A stretch of 64,000 nt of DNA from Sorangium cellulosum So0157-2 (GCF_000418325.1 NC_021658.1:6497501-6561500); one strand, 5' to 3'. Counted from the first letter of the stretch, positions 1 to 8,978 are shown. The notes: generated from the letters alone by a model not told the origin. Numbers and translations: made by a program.

Positions 1-1147
1 CGAGGAGCTCATCCTCGCCGGGCGGGTGCGCGTGAACGGCCGCGTCGTCACCGAGCTCGGCCTCAAGGCGGACCGGCAGAAGGACCGGATCGAGGTCGAC
101 GGCAAGCGCCTGGTCTCCGAGGCGCCGGTCTACGTGGCCCTGCACAAGCCGCGGAACGTCGTCTCGACCTTGCGCGATCCCGAGGGCCGCCCGACGGTCG
201 CCGACTACGTGCGCGGCACGGGCGCGCGCCTCTACCCCGTGGGTCGGCTCGACTTCGCGACCAGCGGGATCCTGCTGATGACGAACGACGGCGATTTCGC
301 CAACGGGCTGCTCCATCCGCGCGGCGGTGTGCCGAAGACGTACGTGCTGAAGGTCCAGGGCGTCATGAGCGACGACGACCTCACGCCGTGGCGCGAGGGG
401 ATCCGCCTGGAGGACGGCGTCACGCTGCCGGCCGAGGCGCGGGTGCTCCGCCACGAGGGCGACAAGACGTGGCTCGAGGTGACCCTCCGCGAGGGCCGCA
501 ACCAGCAGATCCGGCGCATGGGCGAGGCGACCGGCTGGCCCGTGATGCGCCTGGCCCGGACGACGTTCGCGGGCGTGACCTCGGAAGGGCTCCGGCCGGG
601 GGAGTGGCGCGCCCTGACGGTGGACGAGCTCCTCCACATCCGCGAGGCGTTCGGCGTGCCCAAGCGCATCCGTGGCGCCGTGATGGGCGCGTCGTCGGGG
701 CCGGTCGACCATCGCCGCGCCGCCGGCCTGGCCCGGTCGGGCGCGAAGGCGTCGCCTCGAGGCGCGGCGGAGGCCGCCGGCCCGTCGGGGCGCAGCCGTG
801 GGCCCGCGCCGCCGCGGGCTCGCGCGCGCGCCGGCGCCGACGCCCCGAGCGCGCCCGGCTTCGGCCCCGCTGCGCCCAGGGCCCGCTCCAGGGCCGCCGC
901 CGACGCCCCGAGCGCTCCCGGCTTCGGCCCGGGTGCGCCCAGGGCCCGCCCGAGGGCCACCGTCGGCTCGCCGGCGGCGCCCGGCGCTGGCCCGGCCGCG
1001 CCGCGGGCCCGCTCCAGGGCCACCGGCGGCTCGCCGGCGGCGCCCGGCGCTGACCGCGCTAGATCTGGGCGAAACGCCCGCTCCGAAACGACGCCTCGAG
1101 CAGCTGAGACACGCGCGCCTCGAGCTCGCGGGCGCGGGCGTCGTTGA
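1..1147 (+). CDS. RsuA/RluB-family 23S/16S rRNA pseudouridine synthase, 5'-truncated
   Basis: Isomerises uridine to pseudouridine in ribosomal RNA. The frame is open at the window edge: the first codons read EELILAGRVRVNGRVV, the end of an S4 RNA-binding domain, so the true start lies upstream. The catalytic block YPVGRLDFATSGILL carries the family's active-site Asp, and EGRNQQIRRM is the usual C-terminal motif. After about residue 225 comes a roughly 150-residue Ala/Pro/Arg-rich tail with a 21-residue repeat, not part of the enzyme fold. The last 89 bases run antisense into the 3' end of the MoxR ATPase gene. Whether it is RluB, RluE/F or RsuA cannot be decided without the missing N-terminus. 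Confidence 0.9.
   Translation, partial: EELILAGRVRVNGRVVTELGLKADRQKDRIEVDGKRLVSEAPVYVALHKPRNVVSTLRDPEGRPTVADYVRGTGARLYPVGRLDFATSGILLMTNDGDFANGLLHPRGGVPKTYVLKVQGVMSDDDLTPWREGIRLEDGVTLPAEARVLRHEGDKTWLEVTLREGRNQQIRRMGEATGWPVMRLARTTFAGVTSEGLRPGEWRALTVDELLHIREAFGVPKRIRGAVMGASSGPVDHRRAAGLARSGAKASPRGAAEAAGPSGRSRGPAPPRARARAGADAPSAPGFGPAAPRARSRAAADAPSAPGFGPGAPRARPRATVGSPAAPGAGPAAPRARSRATGGSPAAPGADRARSGRNARSETTPRAAETRAPRARGRGRR
836..1060 (+). repeat. 63-bp in-frame tandem repeat in the synthase tail
   Basis: Three full units (836-898, 899-961, 962-1024) and a partial fourth encode 21-residue units of the type (A/V)(D/G)(A/S)P.APG.GP.APRAR.RA. The units are similar but not identical. They make a basic, disordered C-terminal extension on the pseudouridine synthase. 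Confidence 0.8.
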
Positions 1148-2222
1148 TGCCGGCGAGCGCCTGCTTGATCTCGCCGAGCGCCTTCAGCTGACTGAACAGC
1201 TGCACATCGCCGAGCGCGGCGCCCCCCGTGAGGATCTGCCGGATGCGGTCGATCTCCGCGGCGAGCGCCTCCACCCCGACGCCGAGCGCGCCGACGCGGC
1301 GGCGATCCGGGTGCTCGCGGAAGAACGCCTCCAGCACCGGCTGCACGATGCCCTCGAGGATCGCCGCCTGATCCTGGTTGTTCCAGATGTGCTTGAGCAC
1401 GAAGAAATCGCTCGCGTCCGTGGTCTGACGGCCGTCGAGGTAAGCGCTCGCGGCGAAGAGCTTGAGCATCTTCACGACGCGGCGGTCCGAGAGCGATATC
1501 CCCTCGGCGCGGATCTGGAACACCAGGCCTTTGTAGGCCGACAGGAACGCGTCGCCGAAGTTCATCCGCGCGCCGAACCCACGGCCGAGCTCGGCGAGCT
1601 CGCGCGCGGCGACGAGCGGGCGCAGCGGCTCGCCGGCCATGTGCCGGATCTCCTGCTGGATGCCGCGCTGGAGCAGCTCGCTGAAGTGGTAGGCGTCGAG
1701 GTTGTCGGACTGCACGCGCAGGAGGAAGCGGTCGAAGATCGCGGTCAGCGTCTCGTCGCCCGGCACCTCGTTCGAGGCCGCGAACACGCTGATGAGCGGG
1801 CAGCGGATCACCTGGCCGCCGCTCGAGAACTTGCGCTCGTTCAGCAGCGTGAGCAGCGCGTTCAGGATCGCGCTGTTCGACTTGAAGACCTCGTCGAGGA
1901 AGACGATCTCCGCCTCGGGGAGCATCCCCGACGTGTTCCGGCGGTAGACGCCCTCGCGGAAAGCGCCGATGTCGACGGGGCCGAAGATCTCGTTCGGCTC
2001 GGTGAAGCGCGTGAGCAGGTACTCGAAGTACTGGGCCTGCATCAGCTCGGCGAGCGTGCGGATGAGCGCGCTCTTCGCGGTCCCGGGTGGGCCGAGGAGC
2101 ACGCAATGCTCCCCCGCGACGACCGCGATCATGAGCAGGCGGATGATCTCGTCCTTGCCCAGGAACTGCCGCTCGAGGCTGTGGGCAAGGAGGCGCAGGC
2201 GCTCGTGGAGCGGAGCGGACAT
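1059..2222 (-). CDS. ravA: MoxR-family AAA+ ATPase, RavA-like
   Basis: 387 residues. A MoxR AAA+ ATPase: Walker A LLGPPGTAKSAL, Walker B IVFLDEVFKSNSAILNALL, sensor region FAASNEVPG and arginine-finger region ...FDRFLLR. The GPPGTAKS and EVFKSN wording and the FTEPNEIFGPVDI segment match the RavA subgroup, chaperone-like ATPases usually paired with a VWA-domain partner. No VWA gene is seen next to it here. Start chosen at ATG 2222 because GAGGAG lies about 8 bases upstream and similarity begins just after; longer in-frame starts run towards the terminator. Its 3' end overlaps the pseudouridine synthase tail on the other strand. Confidence 0.9.
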   Translation of the reverse strand: MSAPLHERLRLLAHSLERQFLGKDEIIRLLMIAVVAGEHCVLLGPPGTAKSALIRTLAELMQAQYFEYLLTRFTEPNEIFGPVDIGAFREGVYRRNTSGMLPEAEIVFLDEVFKSNSAILNALLTLLNERKFSSGGQVIRCPLISVFAASNEVPGDETLTAIFDRFLLRVQSDNLDAYHFSELLQRGIQQEIRHMAGEPLRPLVAARELAELGRGFGARMNFGDAFLSAYKGLVFQIRAEGISLSDRRVVKMLKLFAASAYLDGRQTTDASDFFVLKHIWNNQDQAAILEGIVQPVLEAFFREHPDRRRVGALGVGVEALAAEIDRIRQILTGGAALGDVQLFSQLKALGEIKQALAGINDARARELEARVSQLLEASFRSGRFAQI

Positions 2223-2350
2223 GAGGCGACTCCTCGTATCACAGGCCCGCCGCCCGGCGCATCGATCGACGCATCGATCTAAGCATCGAGCAGCGCTTCG
2301 AGCCCCGTCGCGCCCCGTGCTTCCCCCCGGCGCCCGCGCCGGTGGTGGAA

Positions 2351-2385
2351 CAAAAAGACAGAGGCCGGTGGGTCGCACCGGCCTC
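2351..2385 (-). terminator. Rho-independent terminator after tRNA-Gly
   Basis: On the minus strand a perfect 10-bp stem GAGGCCGGTG / CACCGGCCTC closes a 5-base loop and is followed by TGTCTTTTTG. It sits 34 bases after the tRNA 3' end and before the RavA start, so it should separate tRNA transcription from the downstream ATPase gene. Confidence 0.85.
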
Positions 2386-2418
2386 GCTGGTCTGCTCGCT
2401 GTCGCAGAGCCTATGTCG

Positions 2419-2493
<75 letters not shown>

Positions 2494-2911
2494 AGATGTC
2501 AATCACCCAATCCAGAAATTCATTTTCGAACAGCCGACTGAACCGTTGTCCGAATTTGAAAGCGCTCGTCAGAGATTTCCTGATTCGCGCCGGGTCATCA
2601 CCGGAGGGCGCCTCCGTCGATGCGTGGCGGATGAGTACCAATCGGCGTGACCAGAGTCAAGCTCTGAAGAACAAAACCTTAAAACTTCCGTCGCCGGCAG
2701 GTTGCACGGCCGCTCTGGTCGAGTATTGTGTGGCCATTGCGAGCGAGGGGGCTCGCCAAGCAGCACCGCGCACGGTGCCGCTCACAAAAGCCTTCGCGTT
2801 CGCGACAGCGGCACCGTGTGGCGCGCTCTTACATCATAAGGGTGCCCGCCGCTCGGCGCGCTCTTGGTTGGCCTGGGTCGACCAGGCAGGTCCTTTGGAC
2901 TTGGGGGGAGC
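2494..2911. other. Gene-free spacer between tRNA-Gly and the FHA gene
   Basis: About 418 bases, visibly less GC-rich than the flanks (for example the stretch 2500-2700). It must hold the leftward tRNA promoter and the rightward promoter of the FHA gene. A perfect 12-bp inverted repeat lies at 2771-2818. A 165-codon open frame spans part of it but shows no recognisable protein character and runs across the tRNA, so it is not called. Confidence 0.6.
2771..2818. promoter_or_regulatory. 12-bp inverted repeat upstream of the FHA gene
   Basis: CACGGTGCCGCT (2771-2782) and AGCGGCACCGTG (2807-2818) are perfect inverted copies separated by 24 bases, ending 93 bases before the ATG at 2912. No U-run follows, which argues against a terminator. 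The arrangement fits an operator bound by a dimer, or a leader hairpin. Confidence 0.45.
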
Positions 2912-4165
2912 ATGAACGAACAGACTGCTTTGCGAGTGGACGTTGCGGAGACAGCGGCGCCGGTCCTTCAGAAGGAGTACCGGTCCGGAGTCCACGCCAA
3001 GCGACAGGATGACGACGGCGGGTGGGGGCTCGTCCTGATCGGGCTCGACGGCCCGCCGCGGATCGTGAGCCTCATGGACGGCGCCGTGATCGGCAGCGCC
3101 GCGCGCGACGGGCGCATCGAGGGGAACGGGGTCGCGCCGGAGCACGCCAAGATCAGCGTCCGCTCGGACGGTTGTTACATCGAGGACATGGACACCCACG
3201 ACGGCACGTGGGTGAACGGCGTCCGCGCCCGCCGCATCGGCGTGATGCACGGCGACGTGGTGCGGCTCGGCCAGCAGCTCGCGGTCTTCGTCGAGCGGCA
3301 CCTCGCGCTGTACGACGGCGCGCCGTCGCGCCTCGGGCCGCTCGTGTTCGGCTCGAAGCAGCGCAAGGACTGGATCGATCCGGTGATGAAGCTCGTGCAG
3401 TCGGGCTCCAGCGTCTGCATCGAGGGCGCGCCCGGGGTCGGCAAGCGCACGCTCGCCCGCCTCGCCGCCGCGGTGCGCGAGGGCCTGGGCGAGACCCTGG
3501 TCGTCGACGGCGGCGCCGAGACCAAGCCGGTCATCCCGCCGGGCGCGCGGCCGATGACCTGGCTGGTCCTCGACGCCGATCGCCTGCCGCGGCCGCAGCA
3601 GCTGGAGATCGCGCACTCGGTCGGCCGCTCGAACGGCGTCAGCATCATCGCGACCACCGGGCAGCCCCTCGATCGGGCGGCCGGCGACGGGCGGGTGGCG
3701 CCGTGGTTCGCCTCGCTCTTCTCCGGCAAGCGGATCACGATCCCGACGCTCGAGATGCGGCGCGAGGACGTGCCGCTCATCGTGCGCGACATCGCGGAGC
3801 GCAACGCGATCGGCCTCGATCGCTTCACCCCGCAGCTCCTGGAGGCGCTCGTCCGCGCCGGCTGGCCGGGCGGCGTGCCGCAGCTCGAGAACGCCATCGT
3901 GACCGCGGCGCAGGCCGCGCCGGACGGTCCGCTCTCCGTCACGCCGATCGCGGGCTCGCTCGCGCGCGGCCCGCGCGTGAAGCCGAACCTCCCGCCGGCG
4001 ACGGATCCGTCGCTCGCGCGCGCCCGCCTCGAGGACGCGCTCGCCCGCGCCAACGGCTCCGTCGCGTCGGCGGCGCGGGCCCTCGGCATGTCGCGGCAGG
4101 CGATCTACCGCGAGGCCGACCGGCTCGGCCTCGACATCGCGCGCCGCAGGGTCCCGCGCGGCTGA
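2912..4165 (+). CDS. FHA-domain protein with degenerate enhancer-binding-protein ATPase and Fis-type HTH
   Basis: 417 residues. The N-terminal part (about 40-125) is a forkhead-associated phosphothreonine-binding domain, with VSLMDGAVIGS and DTHDGTWVNG blocks. A P-loop follows (GAPGVGKRTLAR), then TWLVLDADRLP in place of a normal Walker B, then the REDVPLIVRDIAERN lid region typical of sigma-54 activators, and a Fis-like helix-turn-helix at the end (ASAARALGMSRQAIYREADRLGL). The GAFTGA loop needed to contact sigma-54 is absent and the ATPase core is shortened, so it probably binds DNA and phosphoproteins without activating sigma-54. Start ATG 2912 follows GGGGGGAG. Confidence 0.8.
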   Translation: MNEQTALRVDVAETAAPVLQKEYRSGVHAKRQDDDGGWGLVLIGLDGPPRIVSLMDGAVIGSAARDGRIEGNGVAPEHAKISVRSDGCYIEDMDTHDGTWVNGVRARRIGVMHGDVVRLGQQLAVFVERHLALYDGAPSRLGPLVFGSKQRKDWIDPVMKLVQSGSSVCIEGAPGVGKRTLARLAAAVREGLGETLVVDGGAETKPVIPPGARPMTWLVLDADRLPRPQQLEIAHSVGRSNGVSIIATTGQPLDRAAGDGRVAPWFASLFSGKRITIPTLEMRREDVPLIVRDIAERNAIGLDRFTPQLLEALVRAGWPGGVPQLENAIVTAAQAAPDGPLSVTPIAGSLARGPRVKPNLPPATDPSLARARLEDALARANGSVASAARALGMSRQAIYREADRLGLDIARRRVPRG

Positions 4166-4252
4166 GCCGACCGCCCTACGCCAGCGAGCCTCGCGGCGCG
4201 AAAGCGCGGGGCTCCCGGCGCGCCCCACGGCGACGCGCAGCGCGGCGGACCA

Positions 4253-4333
4253 GCGCGCTTCGCCCCCATGACGACGCGCGACGCGCCGAGCGAGCGCGCT
4301 TCGCCCCATGACGACGCGCGACGCGCCGAGCGA
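4253..4333. repeat. Two-copy 40-bp tandem repeat in a convergent gap
   Basis: The unit GCGCGCTTCGCCCC(C)ATGACG... occurs at 4253-4293 and 4294-4333, differing by one C. It lies between the convergent 3' ends of the FHA gene and the MEMO gene. No coding or regulatory role is evident. Confidence 0.8.
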
Positions 4334-4344
4334 GCGCGCCCCCT

Positions 4345-5610
4345 TCAACCGTAGAATCCGAGCGACGTGTGGCTGACGATCGATCCCTCCTCGGGGTCGA
4401 CGCACTGCTCGTAGTTCAGCAGCTCTCCGCGCGACGACGGCGGGAGGGCGCGGAGCAGCGTGTAGATGGGGCCGAGGCCGCAGACGCGGCGGGTGCCGAG
4501 GTCCTGGGCGACGTCGGCGAAGAAGCCCGGCGGGTCGACCGACGTCGCGCGCTCGATCGACGCGAGATCGCGATCGCGCAGCGCCATCCGCTGGCGCTCG
4601 TCGAGCGGCGCGGGGTCGCCGAAGCGCGGCCCGACGTGGGCGAGGTCCGCCCCGGCGATCACGAGCACGCGGCCGGGGCGCCTCGCCAGCGCGCCGCGGA
4701 GCGCGGTCAGGAACGACTCGGCGCCGTCGTCCTGCGCGGGGTCGCGGCGCCTCGCCTGGCACTCCGAGAGACCGCAGAGGATGGGCACGATCGACGCCGC
4801 GCGGTCGCCGAGGAGGTGCCGCACGAACACGGCCTGGAACTCGATCGAGTGCTCGTTCTTGTGCAGGTACTGATCCTCGTGCACGTCGAAGCGGCTTCCC
4901 GCCGCGAGCTCCGCGATCATCTCGCGATCCGGATCGAGCGGGCCGAGCGGCGTCGCGAACGTCTTCTCGCAGACCGCGTACGGTCGACGCATCGGCGCGT
5001 GCGACGTCCCGAGCAGAACGAAGGTGTCGACCTTCTCCAGCCCCGGCGCCGCCAGCGCCTGCTCGAGCGCGGCGTAGGCGTGCCCGTAGCCCGCCGCGGC
5101 GCGCCAGAGGTCCATGTGCGGCGCGCAGAGCCCGGCCATGCGCTTCGTCGCGCCCTGGGCCGCGGCGCGCGCCGCCCCGCCCTGCGGCCGCGCGACCCCG
5201 AGGCACTGGCGCTCGATGAACTCGGCGAGCTTCAGCCGATCGCCGTGGTACGCGCCGCCCGCGTGGGCAGCCGTCCGGATCGGCGCCGTGTCGAACGACC
5301 GCACGACGGTCCGCCGGCGCGCGTGGAACCGCGGGCTGTCCAGCATCCACGCGTCCTCCAGCTCGTCGGCCAGCTGCGCCACGTAGGCGGCGTCCACGCG
5401 CTGGCCGGTCGACCGGGAGGCGTCGCGCGCGATCTCGTCGATCGATCGCCGCCCGTCGAAGCGCGCGAGCACCGCGGAGCTGCCGGCGGGCACGACGACG
5501 GCGGACGGCGCGATGCCCTCGGTGTCGCGGAGCATCAGCGCGCGGCCGTGGCGCTCATCCTGGATGACGACGACCTCCAGAGCTCGAAGCTTCGGGCGCA
5601 GAGATGACAT
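4345..5610 (-). CDS. MEMO/AmmeMemoRadiSam system protein B family protein
   Basis: 421 residues. The C-terminal two thirds is a MEMO1 domain, related to class III extradiol dioxygenases: CAPHMDLWRAAAGYGHAY, FVLLGTSHAPM, KNEHSIEFQAVFV and VIAGADLAHVGPRFG give the conserved His, Glu and Asp positions of the metal-site region. The first 110 residues form a separate domain (ALMLRDTEGIAPSAVVV...DIARD) resembling a PqqD-like or regulatory fold. The usual partners, AMMECR1 and a radical SAM enzyme, are not adjacent. Start ATG 5610; the in-frame upstream extension is low-complexity Ala/Arg and unlikely to be translated. Confidence 0.85.
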   Translation of the reverse strand: MSSLRPKLRALEVVVIQDERHGRALMLRDTEGIAPSAVVVPAGSSAVLARFDGRRSIDEIARDASRSTGQRVDAAYVAQLADELEDAWMLDSPRFHARRRTVVRSFDTAPIRTAAHAGGAYHGDRLKLAEFIERQCLGVARPQGGAARAAAQGATKRMAGLCAPHMDLWRAAAGYGHAYAALEQALAAPGLEKVDTFVLLGTSHAPMRRPYAVCEKTFATPLGPLDPDREMIAELAAGSRFDVHEDQYLHKNEHSIEFQAVFVRHLLGDRAASIVPILCGLSECQARRRDPAQDDGAESFLTALRGALARRPGRVLVIAGADLAHVGPRFGDPAPLDERQRMALRDRDLASIERATSVDPPGFFADVAQDLGTRRVCGLGPIYTLLRALPPSSRGELLNYEQCVDPEEGSIVSHTSLGFYG

Positions 5611-5882
5611 CGTTCGCGAGGATAGCGCGTGCGCGCTCGCCGCCCAGCGCGCGAAGCTCGCGCGCCCCGCCGCGGCGGAGGCGGCGTCCGCCGGCGCGGG
5701 GCGGCCTGCCTCCGGGAAGGCCGCGCTGGTGCCGCGCGTCAGCGCTCCCGGCGCGCTCGCGGATTGCCGCTTCGCGGCGGCGCCGCGCGGCACTAGGCTC
5801 GCGCCTCGGGATCCGCCGCTCCGATCCCGCCCCGCGCCGGCCGCCGCCGTGCGCGCGGACGCACGAGAGCCCGCCCTGACGA

Positions 5883-6485
5883 ATGCGCCGCACCGCGACC
5901 CCTGAGCCGCACGCCCGTGAAGCCGATCTGCTCGCCGAGCTCTCGGCCGTGTACCGCGAGGCGGAGGAGGTCTTCCATGGCTGGAGCTGCCAGGCCTCGA
6001 CCGAGTGCTGCCGGTTCGGCATCACGGGACGCGAGCCGTACGTGACGTCCGTCGAGCTCGCCGCCGTCCGGCGCGCGATCGCGGCCCTGGGCGGCCCCCG
6101 GGCGCTCCAGGGCGTCGTGCGCGCCGGCGGGGCCCTGGCGCCCGAGCCGACGGCGTCCGCCGGCGAGCCGGGCCGGCGGCGCGCGCTGCCGCAGGCCGCC
6201 GAGCGGCGGTGCCCGCTGCTCACCGACGCCGGCCGCTGCGCGATCTACGCCGCGAGGCCGCTCGGGTGCCGCACGTTCTTCTGCGACCGCGCCGCCGCCG
6301 GCGCGCCGGTGCGCCACCACGACGTGACCCGGCTCGTGCGCAAGGTGCAGGAGATCGCGGCGCGGCACGAGCCGGGCGGCGACCTCGGCCGCCCCCTCAC
6401 CCGCGCGCTCCCGGACGCCGGCCCGGGCTCCGCAGGTGGTCCGCCCAGGGCGAGCGGCGGGGCGCGCGCTCGCCGCGGTCGCTGA
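5883..6485 (+). CDS. YkgJ-family Cys-cluster (zinc- or iron-binding) protein
   Basis: 200 residues with the two hallmark clusters of the YkgJ/UPF0153 family: CQASTECCRFG near residue 36 and CPLLTDAGRCAIYAARPLGC...C near 110-134. Members are thought to bind Zn or an Fe-S cluster; the cellular job is not settled. A disordered Gly/Arg-rich tail follows. It ends only 9 bases from the convergent end of relA/spoT. The 272-base gap upstream is shared with the divergent MEMO gene and probably holds both promoters. Confidence 0.8.
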   Translation: MRRTATPEPHAREADLLAELSAVYREAEEVFHGWSCQASTECCRFGITGREPYVTSVELAAVRRAIAALGGPRALQGVVRAGGALAPEPTASAGEPGRRRALPQAAERRCPLLTDAGRCAIYAARPLGCRTFFCDRAAAGAPVRHHDVTRLVRKVQEIAARHEPGGDLGRPLTRALPDAGPGSAGGPPRASGGARARRGR

Positions 6486-6494
6486 CCCGCCGGC

Positions 6495-8669
6495 TCAGGT
6501 CCGCTCGACCGCCATCACGCCGGGGATCCGCTGCAGGTGCCGGATGACGCTCTTCAGCTGCGCGAGATCGGAGCAGAGGAAGGTGAACGTGTTCATCGCC
6601 CGGCCGTCGTCGCCCGCGCGACACGTCGCCTCGCTGATGTTGATGCCCTGCTCGTGGAACGTGTGGCCGACCGTCGCGAGGATGCCCGGCCGGTTTGCCG
6701 TCATCACCTTGATCTGCACCGGGCGGTTGATCTTCGCGCGCGAGTCCCACGAGATCTCCACGCGGCGCTCGGGGTCCGTGTCGAACGCCTTGGCGCAGTT
6801 GCGGCGGTGGACCGTGATGCCGCGGCCGCGGGTGATGAACCCGACGATCTCGTCGCCGGGGAGCGGGTTGCAGCACTTCGTGTAGCGGACGAGGACATCG
6901 TCGATGCCGTTCAGGAGGATGCCGGGGCTGTCGCGCCCCGTGACCTTGCGGACGAGCGACTCGATGCGCCCTTCCTTGATCGACTCGGGCGGCGTCGTCG
7001 GGGTGCCCTTGTCGTTCTCCTTGGGGGTGGGCGCCAGGAACTCGCACACCGCGCGGACGCTCACCTTGCCGTAGCCGACCGCGATGAACAGCTCGTCGGC
7101 CGAGGCGACGCCGAACTTGTCCATGACCTTGCGCAGCTCGGCCTCGTTCTTGGTGAGGCGGCTCAGGCTCATGCTCCGCTGGTGCATCTCCTTCTCGAGG
7201 AGCTCGCGGCCGAGCTTGAGCGACTTCTCGCGCTGCTCCGCGCGCAGGTAGTTGCGGATCTTGGAGCGCGCTCGGCTGGTCGACACGTAGTCGAGCCAGT
7301 CCTTCGACGGGTGCTGGCTCGGGTTGGTCATCACCTCGACGACGTCGCCGTTCCGGAGCTTCGAGCGGAGCGGGACGATGGCGCCGTTGACCCGCGCCCC
7401 CGAGCAGTGCTCGCCGACCTTCGTGTGGATCGCGTAGGCGAAGTCGATCGGCGTCGAGCCGCGGGGGAAGACGCGCACGTCCCCCTTCGGCGTGAAGACG
7501 TACACCTCGTCCTGGAACAGGTCGACCTTGACGCTCTCCAGGAACTCGGCCGGGTCCTTGAGCTCCTTCTGGAACTCCATCAGCTGGCGGAGCCAGCCGA
7601 ACCGCGCGGCGTCCTTCGGATCGATGCCGCCGGAGTTGTTCTCCTTGTACTTCCAGTGCGCCGCGATGCCCTGCTCGGCCACGCGGTGCATCTCGTGGGT
7701 GCGGATCTGGATCTCGATCCGCTCGCGCCCGGGCCCGATGACCGTCGTGTGCAGCGACTGGTACATGTTCGGCTTGGGCAGCGCGACGTAATCCTTGAAG
7801 CGACCGGGGACCGGGGTCCACTGCGAGTGGATGACGCCGAGCGTCGCGTAGCAGTCGGCGACCGACTCGACGAGCACGCGGAACGCGATGACGTCGTAGA
7901 CCTGGTCGAAGTCGCACTGCTGCGCCTGCATCTTGCGCCAGATCGAGTAGAGGTGCTTCGCGCGGCCGGTGACGTCGACCGCGAAGCCCTGCTCCGCGAG
8001 CTTGCCCGCGAGCACCTTCGAGACCTCGTGGATGTACCTGTCGCGCTCCTTCGCGGTCGTCTTGACCTTCTGCGAGAGGTCCGCCCACGCCTCCGGCTCG
8101 ATGTACCTGAACGACAGGTCCTCGAGCTCGCTCTTGAAGCGCGCGATGCCGAGGCGGTTCGCGAGCGGGGCGTAGATCTCCATCGTCTCCCGGGCGATCC
8201 GGTCCTGCGCCTCGGGCTTCATGAACTCGAGCGTCCGCATGTTGTCGAGGCGGTCGCACAGCTTCACGAGGAGCACGCGGATGTCGCGCGCCATCGCCAC
8301 CAGCATCTTGCGGAAGTTCTCGGCTTGCCGATCCTCCTTGGAGGCGAAGTTGATCTTCGAGAGCTTCGTCACGCCGTCGACGAGGAACGCCACCTCCTGG
8401 CCGAAGGTGTTCTCGATGTCGGTGGTCGTCGCGAGGGTGTCCTCGACGACGTCGTGCAAGAGCCCGGCGCAGACGCTCGCCGTGTCCAGCTTGAGCTCGG
8501 TGATGATCGCGGCGACGCTCGCCGGGTGGGAGAAATACGGGTCGCCGCTCTTGCGGGTCTGCCCCCGGTGAGCGTCAGAGCTGTAGGCGTAAGCCCGGGC
8601 GATGAGATCGACGTCTGCAGCCGGCTGGTAGGTCCGAACGCGATCGACAAGCTCCGTCAACGTCAGCAT
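6495..8669 (-). CDS. relA/spoT: Bifunctional (p)ppGpp synthetase/hydrolase RelA/SpoT
   Basis: 724 residues, normal length for a bifunctional Rel protein of the stringent response. Domains in order: HD hydrolase (YFSHPASVAAII, LLHDVVEDT, residues about 45-190); synthetase (DYVALPKPNMYQSLHTTV and IEIQIRTHEMHRVAEQG, about 240-350); TGS (VFTPKGDVRVFPRGSTPIDFAYAIH, about 390-450); the Cys-containing helical region with RYTKCCNPLPGDEIVG; and C-terminal ACT domain. The HD metal residues are intact, so both activities are expected. No clear Shine-Dalgarno precedes the ATG at 8669. Confidence 0.97.
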   Translation of the reverse strand: MLTLTELVDRVRTYQPAADVDLIARAYAYSSDAHRGQTRKSGDPYFSHPASVAAIITELKLDTASVCAGLLHDVVEDTLATTTDIENTFGQEVAFLVDGVTKLSKINFASKEDRQAENFRKMLVAMARDIRVLLVKLCDRLDNMRTLEFMKPEAQDRIARETMEIYAPLANRLGIARFKSELEDLSFRYIEPEAWADLSQKVKTTAKERDRYIHEVSKVLAGKLAEQGFAVDVTGRAKHLYSIWRKMQAQQCDFDQVYDVIAFRVLVESVADCYATLGVIHSQWTPVPGRFKDYVALPKPNMYQSLHTTVIGPGRERIEIQIRTHEMHRVAEQGIAAHWKYKENNSGGIDPKDAARFGWLRQLMEFQKELKDPAEFLESVKVDLFQDEVYVFTPKGDVRVFPRGSTPIDFAYAIHTKVGEHCSGARVNGAIVPLRSKLRNGDVVEVMTNPSQHPSKDWLDYVSTSRARSKIRNYLRAEQREKSLKLGRELLEKEMHQRSMSLSRLTKNEAELRKVMDKFGVASADELFIAVGYGKVSVRAVCEFLAPTPKENDKGTPTTPPESIKEGRIESLVRKVTGRDSPGILLNGIDDVLVRYTKCCNPLPGDEIVGFITRGRGITVHRRNCAKAFDTDPERRVEISWDSRAKINRPVQIKVMTANRPGILATVGHTFHEQGINISEATCRAGDDGRAMNTFTFLCSDLAQLKSVIRHLQRIPGVMAVERT

Positions 8670-8708
8670 GAAGAGTTCGGCGGGCGCAATGCACCCTCTC
8701 CCTTTGGC

Positions 8709-8737
8709 ACGCTAACACCGCGATCTAGGCCCCGCAA
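8709..8737 (-). promoter_or_regulatory. Possible sigma-70 promoter of relA/spoT
   Basis: On the minus strand TTGCGG (complement of 8732-8737) and TAGCGT (complement of 8709-8714) are spaced by exactly 17 bases, ending 39 bases before the ATG. Matches are partial, so this is only a candidate. Confidence 0.3.
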
Positions 8738-8819
8738 TTGTGTCACCATGCGCGTCTCCGGCGCGGGTCGCGCGCCGCCGATGCATCTCTCATTTCCCGC
8801 AGCGGCCGCCCCAGCCGCG

Positions 8820-8978
8820 TCCGTCGCCTCGGTTGCCGTCGGTTGCCGTCGGTTACCGTCGGTTGCGTCAGTTACGTCAGCCACGTCGATTGCGCCGGTC
8901 GTCTCGGCCGAGCCGGTCGCGTCGGTCGCGTCGGTCGCGTCCGTTACGCCCGTCGCATCCGTCGCATCCGCTGCCTCC
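8820..8978. repeat. Degenerate 9-10-bp tandem repeat (GTCGGTTGC/GTCGGTCGC type)
   Basis: About fifteen imperfect copies with consensus near GTC(G/A)(G/C)TTGC(C): GTCGGTTGCC twice, then GTCGGTTACC, GTCAGTTAC, three GTCGGTCGC-like units and two GTCGCATCC units. They run up to seven bases before the HemW ATG. Near-helical spacing suggests either an expanded simple repeat or a multi-site protein-binding region. Confidence 0.75.
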
